The translations under genes and the position numbers were made by a program. A stretch of 64,000 nucleotides of DNA from Chromatiaceae bacterium (GTDB lineage: Bacteria; Pseudomonadota; Gammaproteobacteria; Chromatiales; Chromatiaceae): the NCBI GenBank assembly GCA_024235255.1, contig JACKMT010000002.1:744001-808000 (forward strand). The letters are read 5' to 3'. Within the stretch, counting starts at the first letter, position 1, and every line of letters begins with the position of its first letter. Under the pieces are notes generated by a model. That model saw only the letters and a program-made list of their open reading frames with translations, was not told the origin of the DNA and made no database searches. Positions 15,219 to 23,398 of the stretch are shown one piece after another.

Positions 15219-15839
15219 ATGAACGTCTCTGCGCTCGCCTACGCAGGGCTGGAAGCAGCCCTGAACCGCTACCTTGGCCTGGACACAAACGCCCGTCAGC
15301 AGATGCAAAAGCTTCATGGGCGCGTTATTGCCTTTGAGATACTGGGCCTGAGCCGGACCATCTATCTCATTCCGGGACCCGAAACCGTACAGGTTTTGGA
15401 GATTTTTGAAGGTGAGCCTGACTGTTGCATCAGCGGCACCCCGTTGGCTCTGGCCAGGTTGAATGATCGCAATGCCAGTTCAGATCAGTTTTTTTCGGGC
15501 GCAGTGGAGATAAGCGGCGATACCGAATTGGCGCATCAGTTTGGCAAGATTCTGGCCGCGATGGATATCGACTGGGAAGAGCAGCTCTCACATTTCACCG
15601 GCGACTTGCTCGCCCACAAGACAGGCAATCTGCTGCGTACCGTCCGTAATTGGGGAACAAGCTCAAGCACCAGCCTGAAGCTGGATCTAAAGGAGTACCT
15701 GCAGGAGGAGCTGCGCCTGCTTCCCGGTCGCGTTGAAGTTGAAACCTTTCTCGGCAATGTCGATGTCCTGCGCGACGATGTCGAACGGCTGCAGGCACGT
15801 TTAATCCAGCTGCAGAAACACCGGACAGACAACCAATGA
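15219..15839 (+). CDS. ubiJ: Ubiquinone biosynthesis accessory factor UbiJ (SCP2 domain)
   Basis: A 206-aa SCP2-fold protein that, with UbiK, helps assemble the soluble ubiquinone-synthesis complex and binds its lipid intermediates. The SCP2 domain is at about 10-125 (LNRYLGLDTNARQQMQKLHG, IYLIPGPETVQVLEIFEGEPD) and is followed by a charged helical tail (about 145-200) that likely forms a coiled coil. The ATG at 15219 is preferred: it gives the family N-terminus, while an in-frame ATG at 15141 would overlap ubiE. The stop overlaps the ubiB start by four bases (ATGA). Position between ubiE and ubiB matches known ubiJ loci. Confidence 0.93.
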   Translation: MNVSALAYAGLEAALNRYLGLDTNARQQMQKLHGRVIAFEILGLSRTIYLIPGPETVQVLEIFEGEPDCCISGTPLALARLNDRNASSDQFFSGAVEISGDTELAHQFGKILAAMDIDWEEQLSHFTGDLLAHKTGNLLRTVRNWGTSSSTSLKLDLKEYLQEELRLLPGRVEVETFLGNVDVLRDDVERLQARLIQLQKHRTDNQ

Positions 15840-17491
15840 TACACCCCTCCGAGGCCCTGAGGCTGCTCCATATCAACTGGATCCTGCTGCAAAACGGGCT
15901 CGATGAAGTGATACTCGCGCTGCACATATTCCGGCCGCTGCGTTTCATCCTCTACCTCTCTCCATGGTATTGGATGCGGCATAAAAAACTGCCCCCGTAT
16001 CCGGTGCGAATCCGCCATTCGCTGGAGGAGCTCGGACCGATTTTCGTCAAGTTCGGACAGATACTTTCAACCCGGCGGGATCTGGTCCCCGAGCAGATCG
16101 GCAACGAGCTGGCCAAGCTGCAGGACGCGGTACCCCCTTTCCCCGGCAGACAAGCCCGGCGGATCATCGAGCAGGCTTACGGCAGGCCGATCGAGGAGGT
16201 GCTGGACGAGTTCGACGAGACACCCCTGGCATCTGCCTCCATCGCGCAGGTGCATACCGCCCGTCTGAAAAACGGCCGCAAGGTCGTCGTCAAGGTACTT
16301 CGTCCTGGCATTGAAAAGATTATCCGGCGCGATGTCGGTCTGCTCTTTCTCATCGCCGGGCTGGCCAACCGCTACTGGAGCGAAGCCCGCCGTCTGCGAC
16401 CGCTTGAGGTGGTGGAGGATTACAAAAAGACGATTCTTGACGAACTCGATCTGCAACGTGAAGCCGCGAACGCCGCGCAGCTGCAGCGCAACTGGGACGG
16501 CAGCGACCTGCTTTATATCCCGGAAATCTTCTGGGAGCTTACCCGAAAAAACGTACTCGTCATGGAGCGGATCTCGGGTACACCGGTAGGGGATATAGAT
16601 GTGCTGAAAGCCCAGGGAATCAGCATGCGGCAACTGGGAGAACAGGGGGTGGAGATCTTCTTCACCCAGGTTTTCCGGGATAATTTTTTCCATGCCGACA
16701 TGCACCCGGGTAATATTTTCGTCGAACCGAGCGGGCGCTACATCGCAGTGGATTTCGGTATTGTCGGTTCACTCACGCCGGCCGATCAGCGCTATCTTGC
16801 AGAAAATCTGCTTGCCTTCTTCAACCGCGACTATTTTCGCGTTGCGCAGCTTCACCTGGAGTCTGGCTGGGTGCCGCGCAATACCCGTGTCGACGAGTTT
16901 GAATCAGCCATAAGATCGGTCTGCGAACCGATATTCAACAAACCGCTTAGTGAGATCTCTTTCGGCCATTTTCTGGTTCACCTGTTTCAGACCGCACGCC
17001 GCTTCGACATGGAGGTCCAGCCCCAGCTGGTGCTGCTGCAGAAGACACTGCTCTATATTGAAGGGCTGGGACGCCAACTCTACCCGGAGCTCGACCTCTG
17101 GACTACGGCAAAGCCGTTTCTGGAACGCTGGATGGAGGAGCAGGTCGGGCCCAAAGCGTTCTCACGCAAGCTGCGCAAGAATCTTCCGAAGATGGCCGAA
17201 CACGCAGCGGACATGCCGCTGCTGCTGCACAAGGTGCTCAACGATGCCGCCGAGCAGCGGCTCGAATTGAACTGGAAATCGGAGGAGTTGGGGCAGCTCC
17301 GCAAAGAGCTGAAAGAGAGCAACCGCCTGACTATCACTGCCGTGAGCGGCGGCTCAATGCTGATCTCGGGGGCACTGCTGCTTACGCTTGGCCCCAGCAT
17401 ATTGTTGCCGGCATCTGTGGTGACCAGCGCCGGAATAGGTCTCAGTTCCGCCGGCGGGTTACTGTTGATTCACAGTTGGCTGCGCAGTTAG
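15836..17491 (+). CDS. ubiB: UbiB atypical kinase/ATPase for ubiquinone synthesis
   Basis: A 551-aa membrane-associated ABC1/ADCK-type protein kinase-like ATPase needed for ubiquinone synthesis; it probably helps extract lipid precursors from the membrane. It has the KxGQ motif (VKFGQILSTRRDLVP, Lys72), the Ala-rich loop LASASIAQVHTARLK that replaces the Gly-rich loop of normal kinases, the catalytic-loop-like HADMHPGNIFV and VDFGIVGSL. Two hydrophobic segments at the C-terminus (about 497-520 and 523-545) anchor it in the inner membrane. Length matches E. coli UbiB (546). It is the last gene of the ubiE-ubiJ-ubiB operon. Confidence 0.97.
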   Translation: MIHPSEALRLLHINWILLQNGLDEVILALHIFRPLRFILYLSPWYWMRHKKLPPYPVRIRHSLEELGPIFVKFGQILSTRRDLVPEQIGNELAKLQDAVPPFPGRQARRIIEQAYGRPIEEVLDEFDETPLASASIAQVHTARLKNGRKVVVKVLRPGIEKIIRRDVGLLFLIAGLANRYWSEARRLRPLEVVEDYKKTILDELDLQREAANAAQLQRNWDGSDLLYIPEIFWELTRKNVLVMERISGTPVGDIDVLKAQGISMRQLGEQGVEIFFTQVFRDNFFHADMHPGNIFVEPSGRYIAVDFGIVGSLTPADQRYLAENLLAFFNRDYFRVAQLHLESGWVPRNTRVDEFESAIRSVCEPIFNKPLSEISFGHFLVHLFQTARRFDMEVQPQLVLLQKTLLYIEGLGRQLYPELDLWTTAKPFLERWMEEQVGPKAFSRKLRKNLPKMAEHAADMPLLLHKVLNDAAEQRLELNWKSEELGQLRKELKESNRLTITAVSGGSMLISGALLLTLGPSILLPASVVTSAGIGLSSAGGLLLIHSWLRS

Positions 17492-17598
17492 TACTCACTT
17501 GCCAAGGAGAACCACCCTTGCCTGCGTACTGCGCCTTGCTGGAAAATCACATAGGGATGCTGAACCCGTAATTATCACCTTGAAGGAGTACCAGCAAA

Positions 17599-18147
17599 CT
17601 AGCGAACCAACGCCTGCTCAACCTGCTGTCGCTTGGCGTGCCCGGCAAGCACTTCGATCAGCTCAAGCGCAAAATCCATCGCTGTACCAGGGCCTCTGGA
17701 GGTGATTACCGTGCCGTCTCTGACCACCGCTCCCGAACTGATCTCTACCCCGGTTCGCCCGGTTTTCTCTAGCACACCGGGATAACCGGTCGCCTTGCGT
17801 CCGTCCAACAGACCCGCGCTCGCCAATACCTTCGGTGCGGCGCAGATTGCTGCAGTGTACTTTCCGTTTCGATTCATCGCCTGTAGCAGCGTATGGATGC
17901 GCGGGTCCTGATTCAAGTGATCAGCGCCGGGCAGTCCGCCCGGCAGGACAATCATATCGAATGACTCCGCCATGACCTCATCCAGTGTGGTGTCCGGCTG
18001 CAACACAACACCCCTGCTCGCCTTGACCGGTTGCGCGTCTAGCCCGGCACTGACCACTTCCAATCCCGCCCTCCGGAGCAGATCGATGACGGTTACAGCT
18101 TCGAGCTCTTCGCAACCCTGAGCAAGGGGGACGAGGGTTCTGGCCAT
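17599..18147 (-). CDS. DJ-1/YajL/PfpI-family protein
   Basis: A 182-aa cytoplasmic protein of the DJ-1 superfamily, closest in appearance to YajL/DJ-1. The conserved Cys sits in the nucleophile elbow AAICAAPKVLASAG, the Glu in GCEELEAV and the later GYPGVLEKTG region are also kept. Relatives are linked to oxidative-stress protection, chaperone or glyoxalase/deglycase activity, and these roles are debated. The start codon follows GAGGAG by 7 bases and lies 55 bases inside the end of the yibQ-like gene, so the two are probably coupled. It is the last gene of envC-ctpA-yibQ-DJ-1 on the minus strand. Confidence 0.9.
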   Translation of the reverse strand: MARTLVPLAQGCEELEAVTVIDLLRRAGLEVVSAGLDAQPVKASRGVVLQPDTTLDEVMAESFDMIVLPGGLPGADHLNQDPRIHTLLQAMNRNGKYTAAICAAPKVLASAGLLDGRKATGYPGVLEKTGRTGVEISSGAVVRDGTVITSRGPGTAMDFALELIEVLAGHAKRQQVEQALVR

Positions 18148-18905
18148 GACTTTCTCCTCTGTTGCAGTTCAATCATTGTGGAAGCGCTGATCAAACGGAC
18201 ATTTTCAATTTGCAAATCGCTTAGCACACGCTGCAGAACCGCTACCGTCTGCGGGTAGGGGTGACCGATGCCAACTGCATAGCCCTGTCTTCTGGCCAGT
18301 TCGATAAGCACTCTGAACTGCCTCTCTATCGCATCAGCCGAAGGTTCATTATCCAGGAACACATCGCGCCGGGTATTGGGAACCTGGTATTCAGATGCGA
18401 TTTCCTGAGCCACCGTGCTGCGGGTCGTTCGGCTGTCGATAAAGTAAAGCTCGGGCCACTCCTCGGTCAGTGCCTGCATCATCCAGCCCATCGCGCCGGG
18501 ATGACGGGTCAGCAGACTGCCCATGTGATTATTCAGCCCCGACACATGCGGTATAGCGTTCAGATTCTCCCACAATGTCTGCTTGAACTGGGTTTCCGTC
18601 ATATGCAGGTTCAGTGCGCCCGGACCGAGGGCATTTCCCTCTCGCGCATCCATAGGCAGGTGCAGCATCACCTCTTTACCCTGGTCATGTGCTTTTTCCG
18701 CCAGTCTGACGGCATAGGGAGTGTGCGGTAAAAAAGCGTAGGTGACCGCGCCTTGCAGCTCAAGTGCCGCTTCCCCCTGAGCCTGGTGGTTACCCATGTC
18801 ATCGATGATGATGGTAATTGCCGGCAATGCATCCGCGTGCAAGGCCACGCCCTGCAGACAGAGCAGACTGAAAAAAAACATGCGTAGTATGGCGCTAATC
18901 CCCAC
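18093..18905 (-). CDS. yibQ: Divergent polysaccharide deacetylase (YibQ/DUF610 family)
   Basis: A 270-aa predicted periplasmic protein. Residues 1-25 form a signal peptide (MFFFSLLCLQGVALHADA). The deacetylase-like fold begins with ITIIIDDMGNHQAQGEAAL (IDDxG motif), and has VMLHLPMDAREGN, LNNHMGSLLT and the C-terminal GYAVGIGHPYPQTVAVLQ. Family members keep Asp/His residues of NodB-type deacetylases but in a different order; no substrate is established. Start is GTG, overlapping the ctpA stop by one base (TAGTG). Next to envC and ctpA, as in Pseudomonas and E. coli, it probably acts in cell-wall remodelling or division. Confidence 0.92.
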   Translation of the reverse strand: MGISAILRMFFFSLLCLQGVALHADALPAITIIIDDMGNHQAQGEAALELQGAVTYAFLPHTPYAVRLAEKAHDQGKEVMLHLPMDAREGNALGPGALNLHMTETQFKQTLWENLNAIPHVSGLNNHMGSLLTRHPGAMGWMMQALTEEWPELYFIDSRTTRSTVAQEIASEYQVPNTRRDVFLDNEPSADAIERQFRVLIELARRQGYAVGIGHPYPQTVAVLQRVLSDLQIENVRLISASTMIELQQRRKSWPEPSSPLLRVAKSSKL

Positions 18906-20209
18906 TATCCTTTCTTTTCCAATATGTACAGCGCCTTCAGCAGATTCAGTGCTTCGCCGAGCTGATAGTCGGTCTCCGACAAAGTCACCTCCGCCTCACT
19001 GCTTTTTTTCTCCTTTTCTTTCGCATCCTTTTCCATGTTACCGTTCTCCAGGTGGCCCTTTAGGTCCGACTCTTTTACCTGAGCCAGATCCGGACCCTTC
19101 ACCGATGTAACCTTGATATCGGAAAGCTTGATATCCGGTATAATCCCCTCGGCCTGAATGGAGCGGCCGGACGGGGTAAAATAGCGTGCCGTGGTCAGCT
19201 TGACGGCTGCATGCCCGTTTACCGGCACGATGGTTTGCACGGATCCTTTGCCGAAAGTCCGAGTGCCCATGATGACAGCGCGTTTGTGATCCTGAAGCGC
19301 GCCGGCAACGATCTCCGAAGCCGACGCAGATCCGCCATTCACCAGAACAACGATCGGGCTTCCCTCCAGAACATCATCCGGTGCCGCAGTAAAATCGAGC
19401 CGGGACGTTGCATCACGCCCCTGCGTATAGACAATGATGCCGTCGGTCAGAAATGCATCGCTTACTGCCACAGCCCCGTTTAATATTCCGCCAGGATTGT
19501 TACGCAAATCCAACACCAATCCCCGCAGCTGCCCGCCCGATTGGTTTTTAAGTTCACTGAGATGCTGCAGCATGTCCTGAGTGCTTCTCGACTGGAAGTG
19601 AGAAATCCTCAGGTAACCGAAGCCCTCTTCCAGGATTCGGCTCTTTACACTCGCAACCCTGATGACATCTCGTACGACTGTGATGGTAATCGGATTTTTC
19701 TCGCTTTCGCGCACGATGGTCAAAGTGATCGAGGTCCCTCTCTTACCACGCATCAGCTTAACCGCTTCGTCGAGACTCACCCCTTTGATTGGCCGGTCGT
19801 CTAGCTTAATGATGATATCGCCCGCCTGAACGCCGGCGCGTTGCGCCGGTGTATCGTCTATGGGAGCAATCACCTTTACGAAACCATCCTCCAGGCCCAC
19901 TTCGATACCTAATCCGCCGAACTCTCCGGTGGTACCCACCTGCAAACTTCTGTATTCGTCTGCGTTAAGGTACGCAGAGTGGGGATCAAGCCCGGTAAGC
20001 ATGCCTCTGATGGCATGCTCGAGTAACTCCCGATCTGCGACCGGTTCCACGTAGTCCTGCTTGATACGCCCGAAAATCTCGGCAAATGCCCTCAAATCCT
20101 GCATCGGCACCGTCGCTTTTTCTTCTGCAACGCCGAGCCCCGGCTGAAGGGCGCCCCCCAAAATGATCACCAGGCTGAAACCAAAAACCAAACCCATACA
20201 ATGCTTCAT
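18905..20209 (-). CDS. ctpA: Carboxy-terminal processing protease (S41, PDZ)
   Basis: A 434-aa periplasmic serine protease. A signal peptide (1-28) is followed by the N-terminal helical region, a PDZ domain (about 95-180, GLGIEVGLEDGFVKVIAPID) and the S41 catalytic core. Ser296 in NGGSASASEI and Lys321 in TFGKGSVQT are 25 residues apart, as in the E. coli Prc dyad. The end (about 375-410) is highly charged with Lys/Glu. CtpA in Pseudomonas, with a lipoprotein partner, degrades peptidoglycan endopeptidases. It overlaps envC by four bases, which links it to cell-wall hydrolase control. The partner adaptor is not in the window. Confidence 0.95.
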   Translation of the reverse strand: MKHCMGLVFGFSLVIILGGALQPGLGVAEEKATVPMQDLRAFAEIFGRIKQDYVEPVADRELLEHAIRGMLTGLDPHSAYLNADEYRSLQVGTTGEFGGLGIEVGLEDGFVKVIAPIDDTPAQRAGVQAGDIIIKLDDRPIKGVSLDEAVKLMRGKRGTSITLTIVRESEKNPITITVVRDVIRVASVKSRILEEGFGYLRISHFQSRSTQDMLQHLSELKNQSGGQLRGLVLDLRNNPGGILNGAVAVSDAFLTDGIIVYTQGRDATSRLDFTAAPDDVLEGSPIVVLVNGGSASASEIVAGALQDHKRAVIMGTRTFGKGSVQTIVPVNGHAAVKLTTARYFTPSGRSIQAEGIIPDIKLSDIKVTSVKGPDLAQVKESDLKGHLENGNMEKDAKEKEKKSSEAEVTLSETDYQLGEALNLLKALYILEKKG

Positions 20210-21546
20210 GCTCTATCCGTTACCCGCCAAAATAATTCCTTAACTGCTGACCCGGACACATTGGACAGGATCGCTCTCTTGCTTACCTGGCTCTCTAAGC
20301 CGGAATACTCTATCTGTTTGACAGACTTTCTAGCTGACTGTTCAAAAGCAGGCAAAAACGAAACCCGATTGCCGCTCTGTATACGTTGGCACCACTTTTT
20401 GGGGTTAACAGGGTCACCGCCAATCCGGATGCCGAAATAGATCCCCGAATCAGAACGCCCCCCACTACGACCCACTAATGCAACCCGCTCACCAGCCTCG
20501 ACCCACTCACCGGTTTCCCGGAACAGGCTCTGATTGTGCCCATAGAGGCTCATGTAACCACTGCCATGATCGATGATAATGAGGAGGCCAAAACCCCTCA
20601 GCCAATCGGCAAATGCGACCCTGCCTCGATGGATAGCGTAAACTTCATTCCCCTCCGGAGCCGCTATTATCATACCGTCCCATTTTAAATTACCGGCTTT
20701 GGTAGTGCCAAAGCTGGCCTCTATCCGGCCTTTAACCGGCCATCTCAATTTGCCCTGAAGGGAGCTGATGGGCAGCGCCTCAGCCGTCTGTTCCAACGGC
20801 GCTGAAAGCTGCTGTTCACGTAGCTGAGTCAATAACACCGACAGCTGTTCCTGGTCTTTCATTAATGCGGCCAGGCGATCGCTCATATCACGCATCTCCA
20901 ATCCCAGCGAATCGACGACCTCCTGCCGTTGCTGTCTATTCGCCTCTAACTGTGTCTGCTCCGCCAGTTCCCTGGACTCAAGATCCAGCAACTGTGCCCT
21001 CTCGTTACTTATCTCTACTCTCATCTGCTGCAGACCATCCATGGCTTGACGGATGCGCCCCATCTGTCGAAGTCTGGCCTCATTGAAGTAATCGTAATAC
21101 ACCATAAGCCGGCTGACTATCGCCGGATCCTGCTGATTCAGCAAGATTTTTAAACGCTGCTGACGACCCATTGCATAGGCGGCCCGAAGCTGCCGTTTTA
21201 GCGCGTCCCGCTCGGTTTGCAGCGCCTCCTGCTGCACAGCGTATCTCTGCTCAAGATCATCAAACCTCTCTTGTTGTTGGCGTAATAGTTCACCAATATG
21301 GTGGAGACGTTTCGCATTGAGGCCGATCCGTTTTTCGCTCTCCTTCAGCTCCGTCAACAATTGATTCCGGTGCAATCCACTTTCAGTTAGATCCGCACGC
21401 AGTGTCTTTATTTCTCCCTCAATCTGCTGCAATTGAGTTTCACTTTGTTTGATCTTGTTTTCCGGCGCGCCTGCAACCCGGCCCTGAGATGCAAGAAATA
21501 GGAAGAGACAGATGACGACTGACTTGATCCGAATAACCCCAGCCAT
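20206..21546 (-). CDS. envC: EnvC-like murein hydrolase activator (degenerate M23/LytM) with C-terminal extension
   Basis: A 446-aa periplasmic protein that should activate the amidases AmiA/AmiB at the septum. After a signal peptide (1-27) comes a long coiled coil (about 28-240, many Gln/Glu/Leu), then a LytM domain (about 265-385). The domain lacks the catalytic HxG and HxH zinc set: the site normally HxGxD reads LKWDGMII, as in non-enzymatic EnvC. About 55 residues follow the usual end (PVNPKKWC), which is unusual for EnvC and of unknown role. In E. coli the gene follows gpmM; here the upstream neighbour is an ArsR gene and the gpm gene is absent. Four-base overlap with ctpA. Confidence 0.92.
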   Translation of the reverse strand: MAGVIRIKSVVICLFLFLASQGRVAGAPENKIKQSETQLQQIEGEIKTLRADLTESGLHRNQLLTELKESEKRIGLNAKRLHHIGELLRQQQERFDDLEQRYAVQQEALQTERDALKRQLRAAYAMGRQQRLKILLNQQDPAIVSRLMVYYDYFNEARLRQMGRIRQAMDGLQQMRVEISNERAQLLDLESRELAEQTQLEANRQQRQEVVDSLGLEMRDMSDRLAALMKDQEQLSVLLTQLREQQLSAPLEQTAEALPISSLQGKLRWPVKGRIEASFGTTKAGNLKWDGMIIAAPEGNEVYAIHRGRVAFADWLRGFGLLIIIDHGSGYMSLYGHNQSLFRETGEWVEAGERVALVGRSGGRSDSGIYFGIRIGGDPVNPKKWCQRIQSGNRVSFLPAFEQSARKSVKQIEYSGLESQVSKRAILSNVSGSAVKELFWRVTDRA

Positions 21547-21891
21547 ATTCTTTAATTCAGCCTGAGTTTCGCCGATAATGGCGAATTAACCATATCAAGG
21601 CATTTGAATGTAGCGTTTGCAGTTTGATTTAAGCCTTCCGATCTTATGCTGTCCTAGGCCATAACATGAACCTGGATAGTTAACCTAACCCTTTGATATT
21701 TTGAATATATATAACAATCATTAGAGCATTTTTCACAGCTCAAAAGAAGGCCTGTGTCGGTCAAAATTTAACGGGCGATAACATTAAAATAAAAAAATAT
21801 ATTCAAATCCTTTATATAAATATTGAAAAATCATTGAAATTTTCGTAAAAGATTGAAAGATTATAACTTTATTTTAACCAAGGCATGCGGT
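21547..21891. other. A+T-rich divergent gap before the ArsR gene
   Basis: This 345-base gap between the envC and ArsR starts is strongly A+T-rich, especially 21780-21870. I see no gene. A weak inverted repeat TTCAA (21802-21806) / TTGAA (21823-21827) could be a regulator site. Promoters for both directions must lie here but no near-consensus pair stands out. Confidence 0.4.
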
Positions 21892-22263
21892 ATGGAATAC
21901 AAATTCGGTAGTCCCAAAAAGCCGGCGCTTGAATCTGACTCGGGTTTCGGATCCGATATCGATGAAATATTTGCCGATGACGAAGATATCGAACGCGCCT
22001 CCAGATCGCTGAAGGCAATGTCTCACCCGCTACGCTTGAAGATACTCTGCACATTGGGTGGTCAGGAAGTAAGTGTTCAAGATATTGTAGAGCAGGTTGG
22101 CACTTCTCAAAGCAATATTTCACAGCACCTGGCGATTCTTCGGGATAAAGGTATTCTTGCTTCCCGTAAAGATGCGAACCGGGTTTTCTATCGGGTGAGC
22201 GATTCGCGCACACTACAGTTGGTTGGTATGATGAGAGAGGTATTCTGTACCCACGCTCACTAG
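21892..22263 (+). CDS. ArsR-family regulator, probable persulfide/redox sensor
   Basis: A 123-aa winged-helix repressor. The helix-turn-helix is SVQDIVEQVGTSQSNISQHLAILRDKGIL and the wing is SRKDANRVFYRVSD. Cys53 (ILCTLGGQ) and Cys119 (MREVFCTHAH) are 66 residues apart. I recall the sulfide/persulfide sensors BigR (Cys42/Cys108) and SqrR (Cys41/Cys107) having the same spacing and same local sequences (CTL and FC). Metal-site residues of classic ArsR proteins (CVC motif) are absent. The ATG at 21892 with AAGG upstream is preferred to a TTG at 21853. A terminator follows. The next gene is a membrane rhodanese, which fits a sulfur-stress theme. Specific function is inferred. Confidence 0.87.
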   Translation: MEYKFGSPKKPALESDSGFGSDIDEIFADDEDIERASRSLKAMSHPLRLKILCTLGGQEVSVQDIVEQVGTSQSNISQHLAILRDKGILASRKDANRVFYRVSDSRTLQLVGMMREVFCTHAH

Positions 22264-22296
22264 CGATTTGATCCTGGATTCCGAAGTCGTTCTGAT

Positions 22297-22321
22297 AAAC
22301 GGGAATCATTGATTCCCGTTT
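22297..22321 (+). terminator. Rho-independent terminator after the ArsR gene
   Basis: An 11-bp perfect stem (AAACGGGAATC with GATTCCCGTTT) and a 3-base loop are followed by TCTATTTTC. It separates the ArsR gene from the rhodanese. Confidence 0.85.
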
Positions 22322-22389
22322 TCTATTTTCAGCTTGCGCCTTGTCTGGGTTAGAATGCGCCTCCGATTATCAATCTGACCGAACGCTCA

Positions 22390-22812
22390 ATGGAACAACT
22401 GCTAGAATTCATAGCCAACCATCCCTTCCTTTTTGCCGCATTGGGACTGGTTACCGCTTTGCTCGTACATAACCTGATAACCGGGATGGATAAATCTTTG
22501 ATCCACCCCCATCAGGCAACCGCCAAAATCAATCAGGAAGATGCTGTTGTCGTGGATGTCCGGCCGATGGCAGATTTTTCCAACGGGCACATCATCAATT
22601 CAATCAATATTCCGATGAACGGTTTAAAGAACCAGATCAACCGCCTGGAGAAATACCGGAACAAGCCGATAATCGTAGCGTGTCGATCCGGAGCCCAGTC
22701 GAGCGGTGCCTGCAAGCAGCTGCACAAAGAGGGTTTCGAGCAAGTGTTCAATCTGAAAGGTGGAATATTGGCCTGGCAAGACGCCAATCTGCCCGTCAGC
22801 CGCAAGAAATAG
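22390..22812 (+). CDS. yibN: Membrane-anchored rhodanese (YibN-like)
   Basis: A 140-aa protein with an N-terminal membrane segment (about 10-30, FLFAALGLVTALLVHNLIT) and one cytoplasmic rhodanese domain. The catalytic Cys lies in the loop IVACRSGAQSSG, and DVRPMADFSNGHI is the usual N-terminal rhodanese motif. It probably transfers sulfane sulfur, or in E. coli YibN has been tied to protein export, since it lies in yibN-grxC-secB-gpsA. Here the order is rhodanese-secB-gpsA with no grxC between. Start ATG at 22390. Acceptor unknown. Confidence 0.9.
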   Translation: MEQLLEFIANHPFLFAALGLVTALLVHNLITGMDKSLIHPHQATAKINQEDAVVVDVRPMADFSNGHIINSINIPMNGLKNQINRLEKYRNKPIIVACRSGAQSSGACKQLHKEGFEQVFNLKGGILAWQDANLPVSRKK

Positions 22813-22854
22813 TTCAACCCGGCAACCTATACTGCAGTTAGGGGATTAAATATA

Positions 22855-23334
22855 ATGAGTGATCAGAAACAGGCAGAGCAAAACCAGCGTGAATTTGCGC
22901 TGCAGCGAATTTACCTTAAAGACCTCTCCTTCGAAACGCCCAACTCACCGACAATATTCATTGAAGAGTGGAAACCCGAGTCCAATCTCAACATCAACAG
23001 CAACGTAAACAAGTTGGCCGATGATACATACGAGGTGGTATTGACTATCACAGTCACCACAAAAATCGGCCAGAAAACCGCATTTCTGGTTGAAATTCAG
23101 CAAGCGGGGATTTTTGCCGTCAAGGGATTTACCGACGCTGAGCTTGGACACATGGTGGGTGCCTACTGCCCCAATGTGCTGTTTCCCTACGCCCGTGAAG
23201 TGGTTTCCGATCTGGTCAGCAAGGGCAGCTTCCCCCAGATGCTCCTTACCCCGGTTAATTTTGACGCGCTCTATGCCCAACATCTGCATGAACAGCAGAA
23301 AAGAGCTGGGGAGAGTGCCGAGACAGCCCATTAA
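22855..23334 (+). CDS. secB: Protein-export chaperone SecB
   Basis: A 159-aa cytoplasmic tetrameric chaperone that keeps preproteins unfolded and passes them to SecA. Family features are FALQRIYLKDLSFETPNSP, the hydrophobic client groove region, EVVLTITVTTK, and the C-terminal VSDLVSKGSFPQMLLTPVNF. The extreme C-terminus is Gln/Glu/Ala-rich, a little longer than in E. coli (155). It lies 42 bases after the rhodanese and 64 before gpsA, the same neighbourhood as in E. coli except for the missing grxC. Confidence 0.97.
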   Translation: MSDQKQAEQNQREFALQRIYLKDLSFETPNSPTIFIEEWKPESNLNINSNVNKLADDTYEVVLTITVTTKIGQKTAFLVEIQQAGIFAVKGFTDAELGHMVGAYCPNVLFPYAREVVSDLVSKGSFPQMLLTPVNFDALYAQHLHEQQKRAGESAETAH

Positions 23335-23398
23335 CATCGACCTATCCATGCCGGGCAACCTCACGGGTTTTCGGCGCACAGCTTACACCGGCTGGTAA

